Shown: one piece after another, positions 46,230-57,365 of the stretch
How positions within the stretch are numbered: position 1 is the first letter of the stretch
Layout: each line of letters opens with the position of its first letter
Source of the DNA: Tenrec ecaudatus
Lineage: Eukaryota > Chordata > Mammalia > Afrosoricida > Tenrecidae
Reading direction: 5' to 3'
Assembly: GCF_050624435.1 (NCBI RefSeq)
Contig: NC_134538.1
Location: 125,718,937 to 125,782,936, forward strand
DNA: 64,000 nt
The notes under the pieces: model-generated
What the model saw: the letters and a program-made list of their open reading frames with translations, nothing else
The model's database searches: none
Told to the model about the DNA's origin: nothing
Translations under genes and position numbers: made by a program

Positions 46230-46750
46230 TGCCATAGAGGTCCGAATAGGATCAAAAGTTTCAATAGGTAAACAACTGAGCTGCACTGAGGGACCATGCA
46301 AGCTTCAGTCTCTACACTCCTGAGGCCACAAGACGGTGCCCAGTTACCACTATCAATTGCTCTGAAAAGGATCGAGTGGGAGGAAAATGTGAAACCGAAC
46401 TTAAAGTCATCAGAGACCGAACTTAGTGGTTAGACAGATACTTGTGCGACTTCACCACCACTAAGACGATGTTATTTAGATACCCTCTGGCTTGGAAATG
46501 AACTTACCCCTATATTACAAAGATCCACCATTTAAGATCAAAGGGCAGCCTTGTTTACCCAGGGACCAAGTTCAGAGGGTAGGAAGGAAGGAGACACAGA
46601 AACCAGAACTACAGGGAAGAAGTGGGGTACATGATGGGGCACTGAGAGGATTGCAGTGGATTAGTTGAAACCAAATATGTATGAGTTATTAAATGTAAAA
46701 CTGGCGATCTGTTCTATAACCCTCATTTAATTCAGTTTCTTTTTTAAAAG
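46230..46750 (+). mobile_element. Afrotherian interspersed repeat, family not named
   Basis: 'tctacactcctgaggccac', 'gacggtgcccagttaccac', 'tcaattgctctgaaaaggatc', 'gagaccgaacttagtggttag' and, further on, 'gaaccagaactacaggg'-type text recall a dispersed repeat I associate with elephant sequence. Only one copy is in this window, so borders are uncertain. Confidence 0.4.
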
Positions 46751-48279
46751 GGAAGGCGCTGATTAAGCTGCCTAGTAATGTAGTGGGTCATCTTTTAATG
46801 TCGTGAGCTTCTTGTCCTGGAAATAGCCGAGCACCCTTTGTATAAAGTGTGTAAGTCATCTTTCAGTCAGCCAAACCTGCGGCAAAGCTTCGAGGATTTC
46901 CCAGAGTAGCATTTCCACCCCCGGGAAGACTGTGATCGTCAGGGAGGGAGAGATGGTCACAGGGGTATGACTATTGCTGTCAAGTGAAGGGACCTGATGG
47001 TGTCTCCGTGTCTGTTGTGTGGTAGTGTTGCCTTTTCTCTTCCAAGAATGTCTCAGGGGTTCCTATTACCTTTTGTTCATGGCCCAAAGCACCCCTCTGT
47101 GACACTTGTCCTGATTTTGAACTCTCCAGCTAACGACCAGGCAGGGCCAGACACACATTGGTAACGTCTGTGTCCGTTTTATGTTGCGCTACATCTGAGT
47201 TGAAGGGCTGTGTGCAGAACAACAGCGGCGCCACCCGAGAGATGGTGGAGTTGTGGTTACCATTCTGAACACTGTCCCTCACCGAATGCAGGCACTTTCT
47301 TTGTCGCGTCAGAGAGGACACAGGAACTTGGGGAGTGTACCCACAGCAGGCCTGGTCATACCCAGGTGAACATTGAGTCATCTTCTGGCTTTTGGAACCA
47401 GGGTCCGCAGTGGAGATGGCTCTCTGAGCAGAGTCTTGGGATATTCTAAAATCCGGTGCAACGCAAGCTACAGGTGTCTTAGTTAAAGGAAACAAAGACC
47501 CGCCAGCCCATGCCGCACATGCTCTGTGGGTACATGCGTTTGGAGGGGATGCAAAGGCACATTTTAAGGGATTTGTACAACATTGAATTTAACCTGAGAA
47601 CAGTAGCTCCATCCAGGAAGAGACTGGGATGGATAGGTGGCAAAAGCCTGCCCTTGAGTGTTTGGGGAGGAGGGACTGAGTGCACCATTTGCTCAGCAGG
47701 AGGGAAAATGGAACGCATCACAGTTTTGGAGAACAGGGGAACTAATCGTGCATACAGCTTGATAGAGCCTTCTTTTTTCCAGAGACACAGGGGTGATCCC
47801 CGTGGACACTTGAACTCAGAAAAATGCCCAAGTTAGGCTACCATGCACCCCAAAGGGTGAGGAACAGATGTTCTAGCCCTTAGCCTGCAGAAACGGGTGT
47901 GCTTAGACATACTGATTGGGCTCAGAGTTCCTTGTATCTACAGTTTTTGCTCCATTTATCAAATCTGGAGTTCAACAATTAAAAAATTATAACAGGAAGA
48001 ACAGGGGAAAATACAGCTTTGGGGAAAGGTATGTAAGTTCTTAAGATATTAGACACCTTTAGATTGTGATGCAGTCACTTAGAGGCCAACAGTGGCCAGA
48101 AAAAAATTGAGGTTTGATTTGCCTAATAGCATATAGCAAGATCCTACAGTTTCGTGTTTTGTTTAATTGTCAAATTTGTTCTGTGGGACACATGCAAGGT
48201 CATAGCTTTGCTCTTATGGACTTCTTTTAATTTTCTTCAACTTCAACACGAACTTACATACCAGCAATTGGTCTGTTCC
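46751..48279. other. Long stretch without recognised features
   Basis: 1.5 kb unassigned. ORFs of 121 codons (minus, 47495-47130) and 108 codons (plus, 47510-47836) overlap on opposite strands and show no motif. Confidence 0.5.
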
Positions 48280-48425
48280 ACGACCTGGCTGTTTTTTGTT
48301 TTTTGTTTTTCTTATCCCCAACAGTTGTATTGGCATATAATTCACATAACAAACAACTTTATAGTTTGATCACATCACGAAAGCTTGGATAAGCATCACC
48401 ACAATCACTTTTTGTTTTATCTGCC
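48280..48425 (-). mobile_element. Old L1M 3' end, minus strand
   Basis: 'caacagttgtattggcatataattc', 'gataagcatcaccacaatcac' are antisense ancient L1 text like 8300-8423. Confidence 0.7.
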
Positions 48426-48441
48426 ATTCTCGTGAGGGGTT

Positions 48442-48478
48442 TTGTGTGTGTGTGTGTGTTGTTGTTTGTTTGTTTTTT
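48442..48478. repeat. (GT)n and T-rich tract
   Basis: About nine GT units followed by GTT and GTTT runs. Confidence 0.9.
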
Positions 48479-48639
48479 AATGTTTTTTTGTGCATGAGAT
48501 CCAGGATTGGAAAATCTATAGAGGCCTTATATTGTGCTCCTCCTCCATCTCTTCCCACAGATGTTCTCAGTTTCATTCCCATGTGTCCCATCTGGCAGAG
48601 CCCACGTGTACAGTTGCTGTTTATGTTGTTGAAAAGAAA

Positions 48640-48915
48640 TATTTGTAATGAAGAAGTCATTGGCCTTAGAAAATTCTATTATGTGATATTGCAGCTTCTT
48701 TCTATCATCAAGGTCATATTTTCCAATTACTAATCCTTCCTATTTGTTTCTAAATTTAGTATTCCAGTCACCAGTAATTGTCACTGCATTTTGACCAGAT
48801 ATTTAAGCAATTTCAGACCGAAGAAGTTGGTAGAATTCCTCATTTTCTTCATCAATGGGCTTAGAGATTGGTGCTCAAATTTGAATAATAGTTATATTAA
48901 CTGGACTTCCTCACA
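48640..48915 (-). mobile_element. RTE endonuclease-region fragment, minus strand
   Basis: 'gaagaagtcattggccttag', 'attctattatgtgatattgcag', 'ccagtcaccagtaattgtcactg', 'ttgaataatagttatattaactgg' are the antisense of the RTE endonuclease domain. It is the only fragment of that 5' domain in the window. Confidence 0.75.
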
Positions 48916-49069
48916 GAAATTGCTTTAGGGTTCAAAAGAGACCCCCAAATCACAAATGCAATGTAAGGAGAACATTTATTAAGTAACACAGCATGCGGGT
49001 AGGGTCCTCTGCACGTCAACCAGCACTGCGCTGCAGGTAAATCTCGAAATGCTCTCCTTTGGTAAAGAG

Positions 49070-49345
49070 CACCATGCGCTTCGTCTTGGATGGCAAATAT
49101 GACCATCTGACTCAAAGTATCGTCAGGACATGTTTCAAGAGAGACCGGTCCCTGGAGAAGGATGTTCCACTTGGTAAAGTAAACGGGCAGTGACAAAGAA
49201 GATTCTCAAGGAGAGGGATTGACACAGTGACCACGCCCACGGGCTCACAGCTAAAGGTGGTGAGGGTTGTGCAGTGGTGGGCAGTGCATCCTCTCCTTGC
49301 ACATAGGGTGCTCTGAGTCAGGACCCACTTGATCGCATCTAATGA
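49070..49345 (+). mobile_element. RTE 3' end, plus strand
   Basis: 'catgtttcaagagagaccgg', 'cttggtaaagtaaacgggcag', 'gattgacacagtgaccac', 'tgctctgagtcaggacc' follow the RTE C-terminal/3' order. Confidence 0.8.
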
Positions 49346-49449
49346 AAAGAGCCATTTGGCATTGTTTTCTTTGTGCAACAAAAGGAAGGAGGCTCAAGTT
49401 GAATGTGTCGGTAGCCTGCTAGACAAGAACAAAAGTTTCTTCAGTTGGG

Positions 49450-49570
49450 TGCCACGGTTCGTATCAGGTACCTTACCTATATTGCTTCATTTAATGCTCA
49501 CGGTAATCTGACCCAGGCCTTATCTTCCCTAACGAACAGTTAAGAGGGTATCTGAACCAGGAAAGTTAAG
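49450..49570 (+). mobile_element. MIR fragment
   Basis: 'tatcaggtaccttacctatat', 'tgctcacggtaatctgacc' resemble the MIR core with the 'tcatttaatgctcac' box. Confidence 0.6.
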
Positions 49571-49744
49571 CTCTGTATTAACTGTTTCCAGGACAACTTT
49601 AGATTCCCTGGGGATTGGAGCTATTTTCCTAGAAGGAGAGGGAAAATGGATATTGACGAGGGGTACACGTTTTTGCCGCCAAGATGGGTAAACAAAAGGC
49701 TAACCTTTTATTACTGATTTTTTTGCCTTGTTTTAAAAAAAGAT

Positions 49745-49830
49745 CTCAGATAATCACCCTTACACAGCTGCCAAGTGGCACAGCCAGGATTTGAACTCAT
49801 GCCCACCTGGGTCTAGCACCTGGAGTTTGC
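49745..49830 (+). mobile_element. MIR 3' fragment
   Basis: 'cacagctgccaagtggcacagcc', 'aggatttgaactcatgcccac', 'ctgggtctagc' is the MIR 3' end. It could belong with 49450-49570. Confidence 0.65.
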
Positions 49831-49912
49831 AACACACCACAAGACTTTTCAAGCTGCACTGCACCCAGAAGGAACTTTGTTGTATGCCTCTTGAAGCACT
49901 AGAAGCCTCTAG

Positions 49913-50539
49913 TGTGGGGTACAGAAAGGTTTTTCCTCAGGTTGTCCCCTGCACATTAGATGCCAATGCTAAGATGCTGCTTGCAACACATGGTAAATGA
50001 CTGTACACTTGGAGGTCAACTGCTCAGAGGTTATCTCCCTGAGGGTATCAGCCATCTACAGCACTCAGACTCTAGAGTCTGTCCCACCCTAAGTAGGGCC
50101 CAGTCCCTGCTGATGAGGATAGTGGATTGTTTCCCTGAAGGAGAGCCCAGAGACAAGGTCAAGCCAACTCAAGGAGGACCAAGATTAGGCTGCCATCTTG
50201 AACCTAGGGTCCACCAATTTTGTCACATGTATGCCCCCAGTGCCTCCCTTCCTATTGTGTGGACACCCCTAGCTCATCCCCCTCCTACTGCATGTATGCC
50301 TATGGTACAACCCCTTCCCATCATGATGTAATCAGGGGTACTATACATCCCCAAAAATGTATATAAGCTGCATTTGGAAATATATTCACTCTCTCTGCAC
50401 AGACCTGGCAGCTGAGATCACAGCCATCTGGGAAGGGAGCAATTGCATGCCTTATCTTGTCTGATGGCTCTTTAATTTTACCCCTCAATTACACATCCGC
50501 CCCTTGGACCCGGTCGATGGTGGGGGCTGGTCCCCCACA
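49913..50539 (+). mobile_element. Solo LTR related to 44480-45256
   Basis: Collinear with the LTR at 44480: both have TGTGGGG/AAG at the start, 'ctgcttgcaacac/agct', 'tagggcccactccctgctg'-type text, 'ttttgtcacatgtatgccccc', 'ggacacccctagctcatcccc', and a TATA-like GTATATAAG (50360). It ends near TCCCCCACA. Flanking hexamers CTCTAG and CTGCAG agree in 4 of 6 positions, perhaps a decayed duplication. Confidence 0.75.
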
Positions 50540-50545
50540 CTGCAG

Positions 50546-51269
50546 CACCTTTTGCTTGCTGTAACAGGACAAGCCCTTCTCCAAAACCTGCTAGAGAAGA
50601 CCAAGTCTAGTTTAGCTGAACTCTGCATGTTGAATGTGGTTTTCCAGGAAATGGAGAAAAATGAGTCTACAGGTACAAAACCACAGCCTGATTTGCTTTC
50701 TTCATGTCTGTTTTGCCAGATATTAATCTACCCTTGTTTATAGGCACCACTCAGCCCTAGGCCTTTACTCTCTCTGTCTTTTCACTTGGACCTTGAGATG
50801 AGCGTCCTTAGCCTCTCCAAGTTGCCTTCTTTATCTAATTAAAGGCTTATTTACAGCCCCAGGTCCACCATCCACAACACTAGAGTTCCTAATCCCCTGG
50901 GCATAAGATCCATCCTGCCATCAAAGCAATCATGTCTCTCTCATCTCAGTCCCAAAAGGAGCCATTTGGAGCACCCCTGAGGCGAGACCGCAGACACTTT
51001 CTCTCCCTCCATCTTCCACATGGATTATGAATTCAATGTCAGGTTGGAGGCATTTGGATCCGCGAGGTGCCTTACCCCCCCCCCCCCCCCCCGCAGCTCT
51101 ACACTATCCTTTCTTTTCCAGAGAGATGGAGGCAGAAAAGGGCAAAGGGCTAAACATTTACCTCACCACCTCTGCTCTTTGACAGAAGAAAATTCAGTGA
51201 ATTTGTTTTATGTTGAAATGAGATAAATAAAGACAGTTTTTTTTTTGTGGAAAGAAGTAGGTGGCTGGC
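50546..51269. other. No gene recognised
   Basis: Unassigned, GC-richer than average. I see no retroviral coding sequence following the LTR. Confidence 0.5.
51075..51092. repeat. C18 homopolymer
   Basis: Eighteen consecutive Cs; the exact number is prone to sequencing error. Confidence 0.8.
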
Positions 51270-51671
51270 AATTCATCAGGACCGATATTCATGAGAAATT
51301 ATGGAGAGCATAGAAAAGTGAAATAACATCGACAAAGCCTGGAAGAAAAGAAAAATATAAGTCTGTAATCCAAATCTCTGCACCCGGTGACAATCTCTCT
51401 CAAGATCAAAGGCAAAATGGAGAAATTTCAGAGATAACAACAATAAGAGAATTAGTTGCAAGCAGACCTGTATTATTAGAAATCCTGAAGGAAGTACTTC
51501 TTGCTGAAGGAAAATGATGTCAGGTGAAAACAAAGACCATAAGAAAGAGCAGCAGAAGTGGTAGTGATCATGGGAAACACAGAAGACACCTGGTTTTCCG
51601 TTTTCTCAGTTTCTCGATGATACATAGAACTGTTTAAAAGCAGTATAATATAGCATGTGGTGGAGTTTAAA

Positions 51672-51674
<3 letters not shown>
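51270..51674 (+). mobile_element. Old L1M fragment
   Basis: 'tgcaagcagacctgtattatt', 'gaaatcctgaaggaagtac', 'ttgctgaaggaaaatgatgtc', 'agagcagcagaagtgg' is typical ancient L1 text. Confidence 0.75.

Positions 51675-51729
<55 letters not shown>
51675..51729. repeat. (AT)n microsatellite
   Basis: About 27 uninterrupted AT units. Confidence 0.97.
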
Positions 51730-51731
<2 letters not shown>

Positions 51732-51734
51732 CAT

Positions 51735-52085
51735 CTGATTGCTGTTATTTGCTGCTAAGTCGGTTCCGACTCATAGAAATCCTATGTATTACCGAATGAA
51801 ACACTGCCTCAGAACAATTGTTCTGCTGAGCCCATTGTTGCAGCCACAGTGTCAAGCCCTCTCCTCAAGGGTCTTCTTTATGTTCACTGCCCTTCTACTT
51901 GCCCGCACATGCTGTCCTTTTCTTGGGACCGGTCTCTTCTGGTAACAGGTCCAAAGAATGTGGGGCCCCCCTTGCTTCTAGGGAGCATTCTGGTTATGCT
52001 TCCCAAACAGATTTGTTGCTTGTTCCGGGAGTCCCGAGTACTTTTAATATTCTTTGTCATTATAATAGCTATCACATAAAGGACT
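51735..52085 (-). mobile_element. RTE 3' part, minus strand
   Basis: 'tttgctgctaagtcggttccg', 'accgaatgaaacactgcctc', 'cccattgttgcagccacagtg', 'cttctagggagcattctgg', 'aacagatttgttgcttg'. One of the best-preserved RTE ends here. Confidence 0.88.
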
Positions 52086-52369
52086 AGGGCTAGGAAACAG
52101 ACCTTATGGATGACAAGATTTTTATATGCTACATTAAAGGGTATACATAATAACTATTTGTGTGAGATATTAAGTATGTGAATTATACTCTTCAAAGCAT
52201 TACACAATATAATGCATCAAAGTATGGCAAAAATCCAGTTGTTATTGTTAGGCGTTGTCAGTGGTCTGGTCTTGTTGTTGCCTGTTGTGGCTGCCTGGTC
52301 CTGCCATGATAATAGGGCCAGTCACTAGGAAGGAAAATGTAGTTAAAAATTGTATGTGTGTGTTCCTAA

Positions 52370-52525
52370 AATATCCACCCACAGCCATGGACTCAATTTC
52401 TCTACAGGTCTCTGAGACTTCACACCCTGGGAAGAGCCACATCTTTCTCCCAAAGAATGTCTGATAGGTTTGAACCATGGCCTTTAGTTACCAACTCAGC
52501 ACCAACTTACAAGGGTGTTTTACAT
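52370..52525 (-). mobile_element. AfroSINE
   Basis: 'cacccacagccatggactcaa', 'ctctgagacttcacaccc', 'gataggtttgaaccatggcc', 'agttaccaactcagcacc' give a reverse-complement copy. Confidence 0.75.
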
Positions 52526-52729
52526 TTAATATAAGAGCTTAAAAAAGAAAGAAAGAAAACATCTACGAGTACCCATAGGAAAAAAGTTGATGCAGTCTAG
52601 ACTGGTGAAAATTATTTACAGACCTTCAGTGTTTACCAAACGAAGAAAAACATGAGAGTGAGTCAACAAGTAACACTACCAGAGTTTTAATTTGTGCACG
52701 CATGTTTTTTCCCAAGTAAAATATATCTC

Positions 52730-52935
52730 TACAATGAAAAAAATGAAAGAGCTTAAAAATACATGAAACAAAATTGATAAAATTTTAAGAGACATATTCC
52801 ATAATCATAGTTAGAGATTTAAATACTTTTCTCACAGCAACTGACAGAAAATTTGATGTAACATTAGTGAAAACAGCACAGACCTGCACACTGCAGTAGA
52901 CGACACTAACTTACATGCTTTCTAGTGAACAGTAC
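52730..52935 (+). mobile_element. Old L1 ORF2 fragment
   Basis: 'ccataatcatagttagagatt', 'aaatacttttctcacagcaac', 'tttctagtgaacagtacac' match the ORF2 endonuclease region of ancient L1. No open frame survives. Confidence 0.65.
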
Positions 52936-52969
52936 ACAAAACAGTGGAAGAGGTTTCCAAGTTGATGTG

Positions 52970-53089
52970 GAGCTCTGGTGGCATACTCGTTTTGCATTGG
53001 GCTGCTAACCATAAGGTCAGCAATTCTAAACCACCAGCCACTTCTTGGAAGAATGACACGGCTTTTTACTCCCATAAAGAGTTAGACTC
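52970..53089 (+). mobile_element. AfroSINE, 5' part (continues 54301-54395)
   Basis: 'ggagctctggtggcatac', 'attgggctgctaaccataagg', 'ggctttttactcccataaagag'. The second part, from 'gagttgaactctcag' to 'actcaatggcagtgag', lies at 54301-54395 beyond an L1 insertion. Confidence 0.88.
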
Positions 53090-54297
53090 CAGTGTTGTCC
53101 CCTGTAGGGCTATGGGTCAGTGAGGGATGTCGTGTCTCATAATGGGGCCTGCTATGTGGTCTTCTCTGGATTCGCTGCTCTGAGTGGGAATATTGCCCTC
53201 AAGGCTTGGTGGGCCAGGATGGTTTCCACTCTCTTGTTCCTCCCCCTTCCTTTGCTCCCGTGTGCTCTGATTAGACATATCTTTCTCCCAGAGCTGCAGA
53301 TTCAGTGCTGTCCTCTGAAATAAATTCTTCTGGGGAGAGGGGCAGGTGTCCACACAGTTGGGATTGGAGCCGGCCCTCAGTTATCAGGCATCAGAGAACA
53401 AAAAATCACATCATTGTGTGCTCACCTCCCTGACACGATTGCTGAAGACAAAGCGGGTACATAAGCAAATATGGTGAAGAAAGCTGGTGGTGCCCGGCTA
53501 TCAAAAGAAATAGCATCTGGGGTCTTAAAGGTTTGAAGGTAAACAAGTGGCATCTAGCTCAGAAGTAACAAAGCCCACATGGAAGAAGCACACCAGCCTG
53601 CGTGATCACGAGGTGTTAAAGGGATCAGGTATCAGGCATCATCAGAACAAAAACTCATATCATTGTGAATAAGGGGTAGTGCGGACCGGGGACCCAAAGC
53701 CCACCTGTAGACAATTGGACATCCCCTTACAGAAGGGTTGCAGGGAGGAGACGAGCTAGTCAGGGTGCAGTGTAGCAACGATGAAACATACAACTTTCCT
53801 CTAGTTCCTAAATGCTTTCTCCCCCCACCACCCCCACTATTATGATCCTAATTCTACCTTATAAATTTGGCTAGACCAGAGGATGTACACTGGTACAGAT
53901 AGGAACTGGAAGCACAGGGAATCCAGGGTGTATAATTCCTTCAGGACCAGTGGTGTGAGTGGCGATACTGGGAGGGTGGGTTAGAAAGGGGAAACCGATT
54001 ACAAGGATCTACATATAACTTTCTCCCTGGAGGACAGACAACAGACAAGTGGGTGAAGGGAGACATCAGAAATTGCAAAACATGACAAAATAATAATTTA
54101 TAAATTATCAAGCGTTCATGAGGGAAGGGGGAACAGGGAGGGAAGGGAAAATGAGGAGCTGATGCCAGGGGCTTAGGTGGAGAGCAAATGTTTTGGGAAT
54201 GATGGGGGCAACAAATATACAAATGTGCTTGACACGATGTATGTATGTATGGATTGTGATAAGAGTTGTACAAGCCCCCAATAAAATGATTTAAAAA
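53090..54297 (+). mobile_element. L1 3' UTR with 5' inversion (twin priming)
   Basis: 53090-53380 is antisense L1 3' UTR (it is the reverse complement of about 1090-1370). From 53381 the L1 is sense and runs to CCCCCAATAAAATGATTTAAAAAAAA. The AfroSINE target is duplicated: AAAGAGTTAGACTC (53076-53089) and AAAGAGTTGAACTC (54298-54311). This is the classic product of twin priming. Confidence 0.93.
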
Positions 54298-54300
54298 AAA

Positions 54301-54395
54301 GAGTTGAACTCTCAGAAACTCACAGGAGCAATTCTGCCCTGTCCTACAGGGTCACTGTGGGTCAGCCTCAACTCAATGGCAGTGAGTGAGTGAGA
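54301..54395 (+). mobile_element. AfroSINE, 3' part
   Basis: Second part of the SINE beginning at 52970: 'gtcctacagggtcactgtggg', 'gcctcaactcaatggcagtg'. Confidence 0.88.
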
Positions 54396-54479
54396 TGGTA
54401 CACTAACCAAACATTATACTATTAAAGTCATATTAAGCATATAATAAAATGACATTATTCAAAAATTAAAATTAATTAC

Positions 54480-54900
54480 AACTTTGTCAAAAAATTAAAT
54501 AAATTGTGATACTGTCAAAACACTATTCAGCAATCAAAAATGGAAATATTACCACATAAAATGATGAGTTTAGAGAACATTATACTAAGTAAAAGAAGTC
54601 AAATAGAAAGCCCATATATTAGCTAACTCCATTTTTATGAAACTCTAGAATAGAAAAACTACAAAGACAGAAAGAATAGAGGTAGTTGCAGCCAGGGACT
54701 GGGGGAAGTGATTGATTGATTGATTGATTGATTGCAAAGGGTCACAAGGTCACTTTTTAATTTCATAGAAATGCTCTGAATGTTAACAATGGTGCTGGTG
54801 GCTACCTGGATGTATACATTTGTTAAAAAATCATCAAACTGAACCCTGATGAAGGGTAAGTTTTACCATATGCATATTACACTTCAATAAAACTAGGGGA
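54480..54900 (+). mobile_element. Old L1M 3' end
   Basis: 'aacactattcagcaatcaaaaatgg'-type text, 'gagaacattatactaagtaaaag', 'gttgcagccagggactggggg', 'tatgcatattacacttcaataaaac' with a terminal A-rich stretch. Confidence 0.82.
54709..54735. repeat. (ATTG)n
   Basis: About six and a half ATTG units inside the old L1. Confidence 0.95.
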
Positions 54901-55129
54901 AAACCTGGCTTCAGATAGACAATTCAGAGAGACAAAAATAAAGAATACTAATGAGAATACATTTGAAAATTAGCATGAGTTCCGCAAGCCCTCCAAATGA
55001 CATATGGGATTTCACTAGGGGGAAATGCCTGCAGGAAAGGAAGGCTGGGAGAGATAGTAGACCTTGTTGTGAAGCGGGTCCCAAATAAAGGAGACTCGTC
55101 AGACATCGATCCATCCCAAACCCACTGCC

Positions 55130-55305
55130 CTCCTGTTGAGTCTTACTCCAAGGACAGACCAGAACTCCACAGGGTTCTGAGACATTAAGTCATTACTGTA
55201 GCTGACAGCCTCTTCATCTGCTCACAGAGCAAATGGTCAATTTGAACAGCTAATCTGTGGTTAGCAGATCAACACTTAACCCATTGCACCACTGGGCTCC
55301 TTACA
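55130..55305 (-). mobile_element. AfroSINE
   Basis: 'ggacagaccagaactccacag', 'ctaatctgtggttagcagatc', 'cttaacccattgcaccactggg'. Confidence 0.78.
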
Positions 55306-55686
55306 TGCAGAGCAAGTACCTGATAAGTAATTGTTGGGACAAATTTGAAGCTTCTCTATGAATTCAGAATTTGGAAATCAAAATACTAGAGCTATAGTCA
55401 CAGAATTTCTTCTAATTAACGGCTGTAAAGAGGGTGAGAATTGAAAAAATGTGGCAAATTCTGGGTCACATTTGTAAGCGCCAACATATATGTTGGAAAG
55501 TCTGTAGTAGGAGCAGCCACTGGGCAGGCCTGGAGCAGACAGCTCATTGACCTGAGTGGCTACGAGCAGACAAACACAGAGGGTGATGGGAATATAGTTG
55601 AAAGAAAGTCCAAGAAGTCATAATAAGACTAGAATCAATAACCTAGAAAATCAAGGGAAAGGAAGTGCTAGGTGGATTAAACAAAA
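55306..55686. other. No gene or repeat recognised
   Basis: Unassigned sequence. Confidence 0.5.
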
Positions 55687-55691
55687 TAATT

Positions 55692-56180
55692 TGTGTTAGG
55701 CCAGGTTGACTAGAGAAACAAATCCAGAGACGCTCACATATGTATAAGAAAGAGCTTTAGATCAAAGAGTAATTGTATATCAAAAAAACATCCCAGCGCA
55801 GTCCAGTTCAAGTCCATAAGTGTGATATTAGCTCATAAGTCTGATTCTAGTCCATACATCTCAATTCAGACTCATGCAGCCACATGGAATGAGGCAGAAT
55901 GCAGGAAGATCACAGGTCAGTGGTTGAAAAGTCTTGCGGATCCAGTGTCCATAGAAGCATCAGCAGGCTGGCTCAGCGTGGCTCCACATTGCTTGTCAAC
56001 AGGAAGGTGAAGCAGAGAGTGAGTGTGGTGTGCTTCCAGGGAGGAAGAGAGGAAGTTCCCAGAATCCTCATGAGAAGGCCACGCCCACCAGGAGGCATCA
56101 GCAGGCTGTGACTTGATTGACAGGCGAGGCTCTACTCCTACTTATTTATCAGGTTGACATGAAATTATGTAACTACCACA
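55692..56180 (-). mobile_element. ERVL-type solo LTR with 5-bp target duplication
   Basis: 489 bp, TGTGTTAGGCCAGGTTGACTA ... GTTGACATG ... TAACTACCACA. A perfect 5-bp duplication TAATT flanks it (55687-55691 and 56181-56185). Minus strand relative to 35217. The exact ends here define the family's termini for the other copies. Confidence 0.9.
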
Positions 56181-56184
56181 TAAT

Positions 56185-56800
56185 TCAAAGTTCATGTTTA
56201 CCACCTGAGGGGTTTTTAAGTCTTTTCTTCCCCTCTAGTTTTCTGTGTGTCCCCTCTTCCAGCGCTTGGTAACGATGAATCCTCTGTTGTATAGCACTCT
56301 AGCCTGTTTTAGGTATTTCAAATAAGAAGGAATGTACAGTATTCAGGGAGCCTGGTGGCACAATGGCTAATCACTTTCAGTGGCTACAAACTGAAAAGCC
56401 AGCCATTCCATTCTACTGGTCACTCAGAAGGAGAAAGACGTAGCCTTGTCCTCCCAGAAAGACTTGCAAACTTGGAAATCCTATGGGACAAATAGGGTCC
56501 TAGTAGCCTGAACTGACTCGACAGCAGTGCTTTTTCCTTGTGACATTTCTCACCGAGTGTTGTGTTTTCCAAGTTCACCCAGGAGGTGTCCTGTGCCAGA
56601 ACTTCACTCCTCTTTATGGCAGAATTATCACCTAGTGTCTGGACATACCGCATTTGGTTTCACCACTAATCTGTTGCTAAACACCTTGGTTGTTTCCACT
56701 CTTTAGCAACTGTGAATAATACCACAGTGAACAAAGGTGTTCAGGCATCTGAGTCTTTGCTTTCCATTTTTCGGGTGCATGCCTATGAGTAGACTTATGT
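56185..56800 (-). mobile_element. Old L1M, minus strand, split by AfroSINE
   Basis: 'gcctgttttaggtatttcaaat' before and 'tttccaagttcacccagg', 'cttcactcctctttatggc', 'ggttgtttccactctttagc', 'atgaataataccac'-like text after the SINE are antisense ancient L1. Confidence 0.75.
56346..56530 (+). mobile_element. AfroSINE inserted in old L1M
   Basis: 'gggagcctggtggcacaatgg', 'agaaagacgtagccttgtcc', 'gcctgaactgactcgacagcag'. Confidence 0.78.
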
Positions 56801-57365
56801 ATTTATTTATTTTAAGATTGGGACTGAAGCAGCTGGCTTCTCACTACTGATGAAGCCTAGAAAGCGGAGTGGTCTGCTTAATTCCACACACATAGACAGC
56901 AGGATGGTTGGCGTGAAAAATGGTAACCAAATTGACAGTTTTATTTAAAACTGGCCAGTAGGATCTATAATCATTTCTATGAGATATGCTTAGAATATTA
57001 TTAGTGTGCTGTATACCATCTATTTCAAAGGCTTTCAAGGGCTGAGATGAGTACTGGATTTCAATGTGAATGAAAAGATTAGGATGAAATAAAAGTAAGC
57101 AATAACCCTTAAGGGCTGGTACACATCATGAGATTAAAAATTAAACATTTTTATAATATTGATTTGGTACATGGGAGTAGAGCATTAATTGCAACTCAAT
57201 ACAAGAGTAATTAGGGATAGTGGGTAGCCATCAATTTAAGAATTTAAACACATTTTGGCAATTTTTCTCCCCTAATTTGAGTTTTTTTAGAAAAATAAAA
57301 TGCACTTTATCCGAGGAATTTTCTCCCCTCATTGACCAGAGTTTTTAAGAAGATAGATCTGCAGT
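56801..57365. other. No gene or repeat recognised
   Basis: AT-rich unassigned sequence. Confidence 0.5.

Noticed and set aside
44480-50539. Reading the two related LTRs as ends of one provirus
   Set aside because: The first LTR has its own perfect duplication on both sides, and the interval contains RTE, L1M and MIR fragments but no retroviral coding sequence.
50510-50540. Primer-binding-site-like TGGGGGCTGGTCC after the second LTR
   Set aside because: Alignment with the first LTR, whose end is fixed by its duplication, places this stretch inside the LTR.
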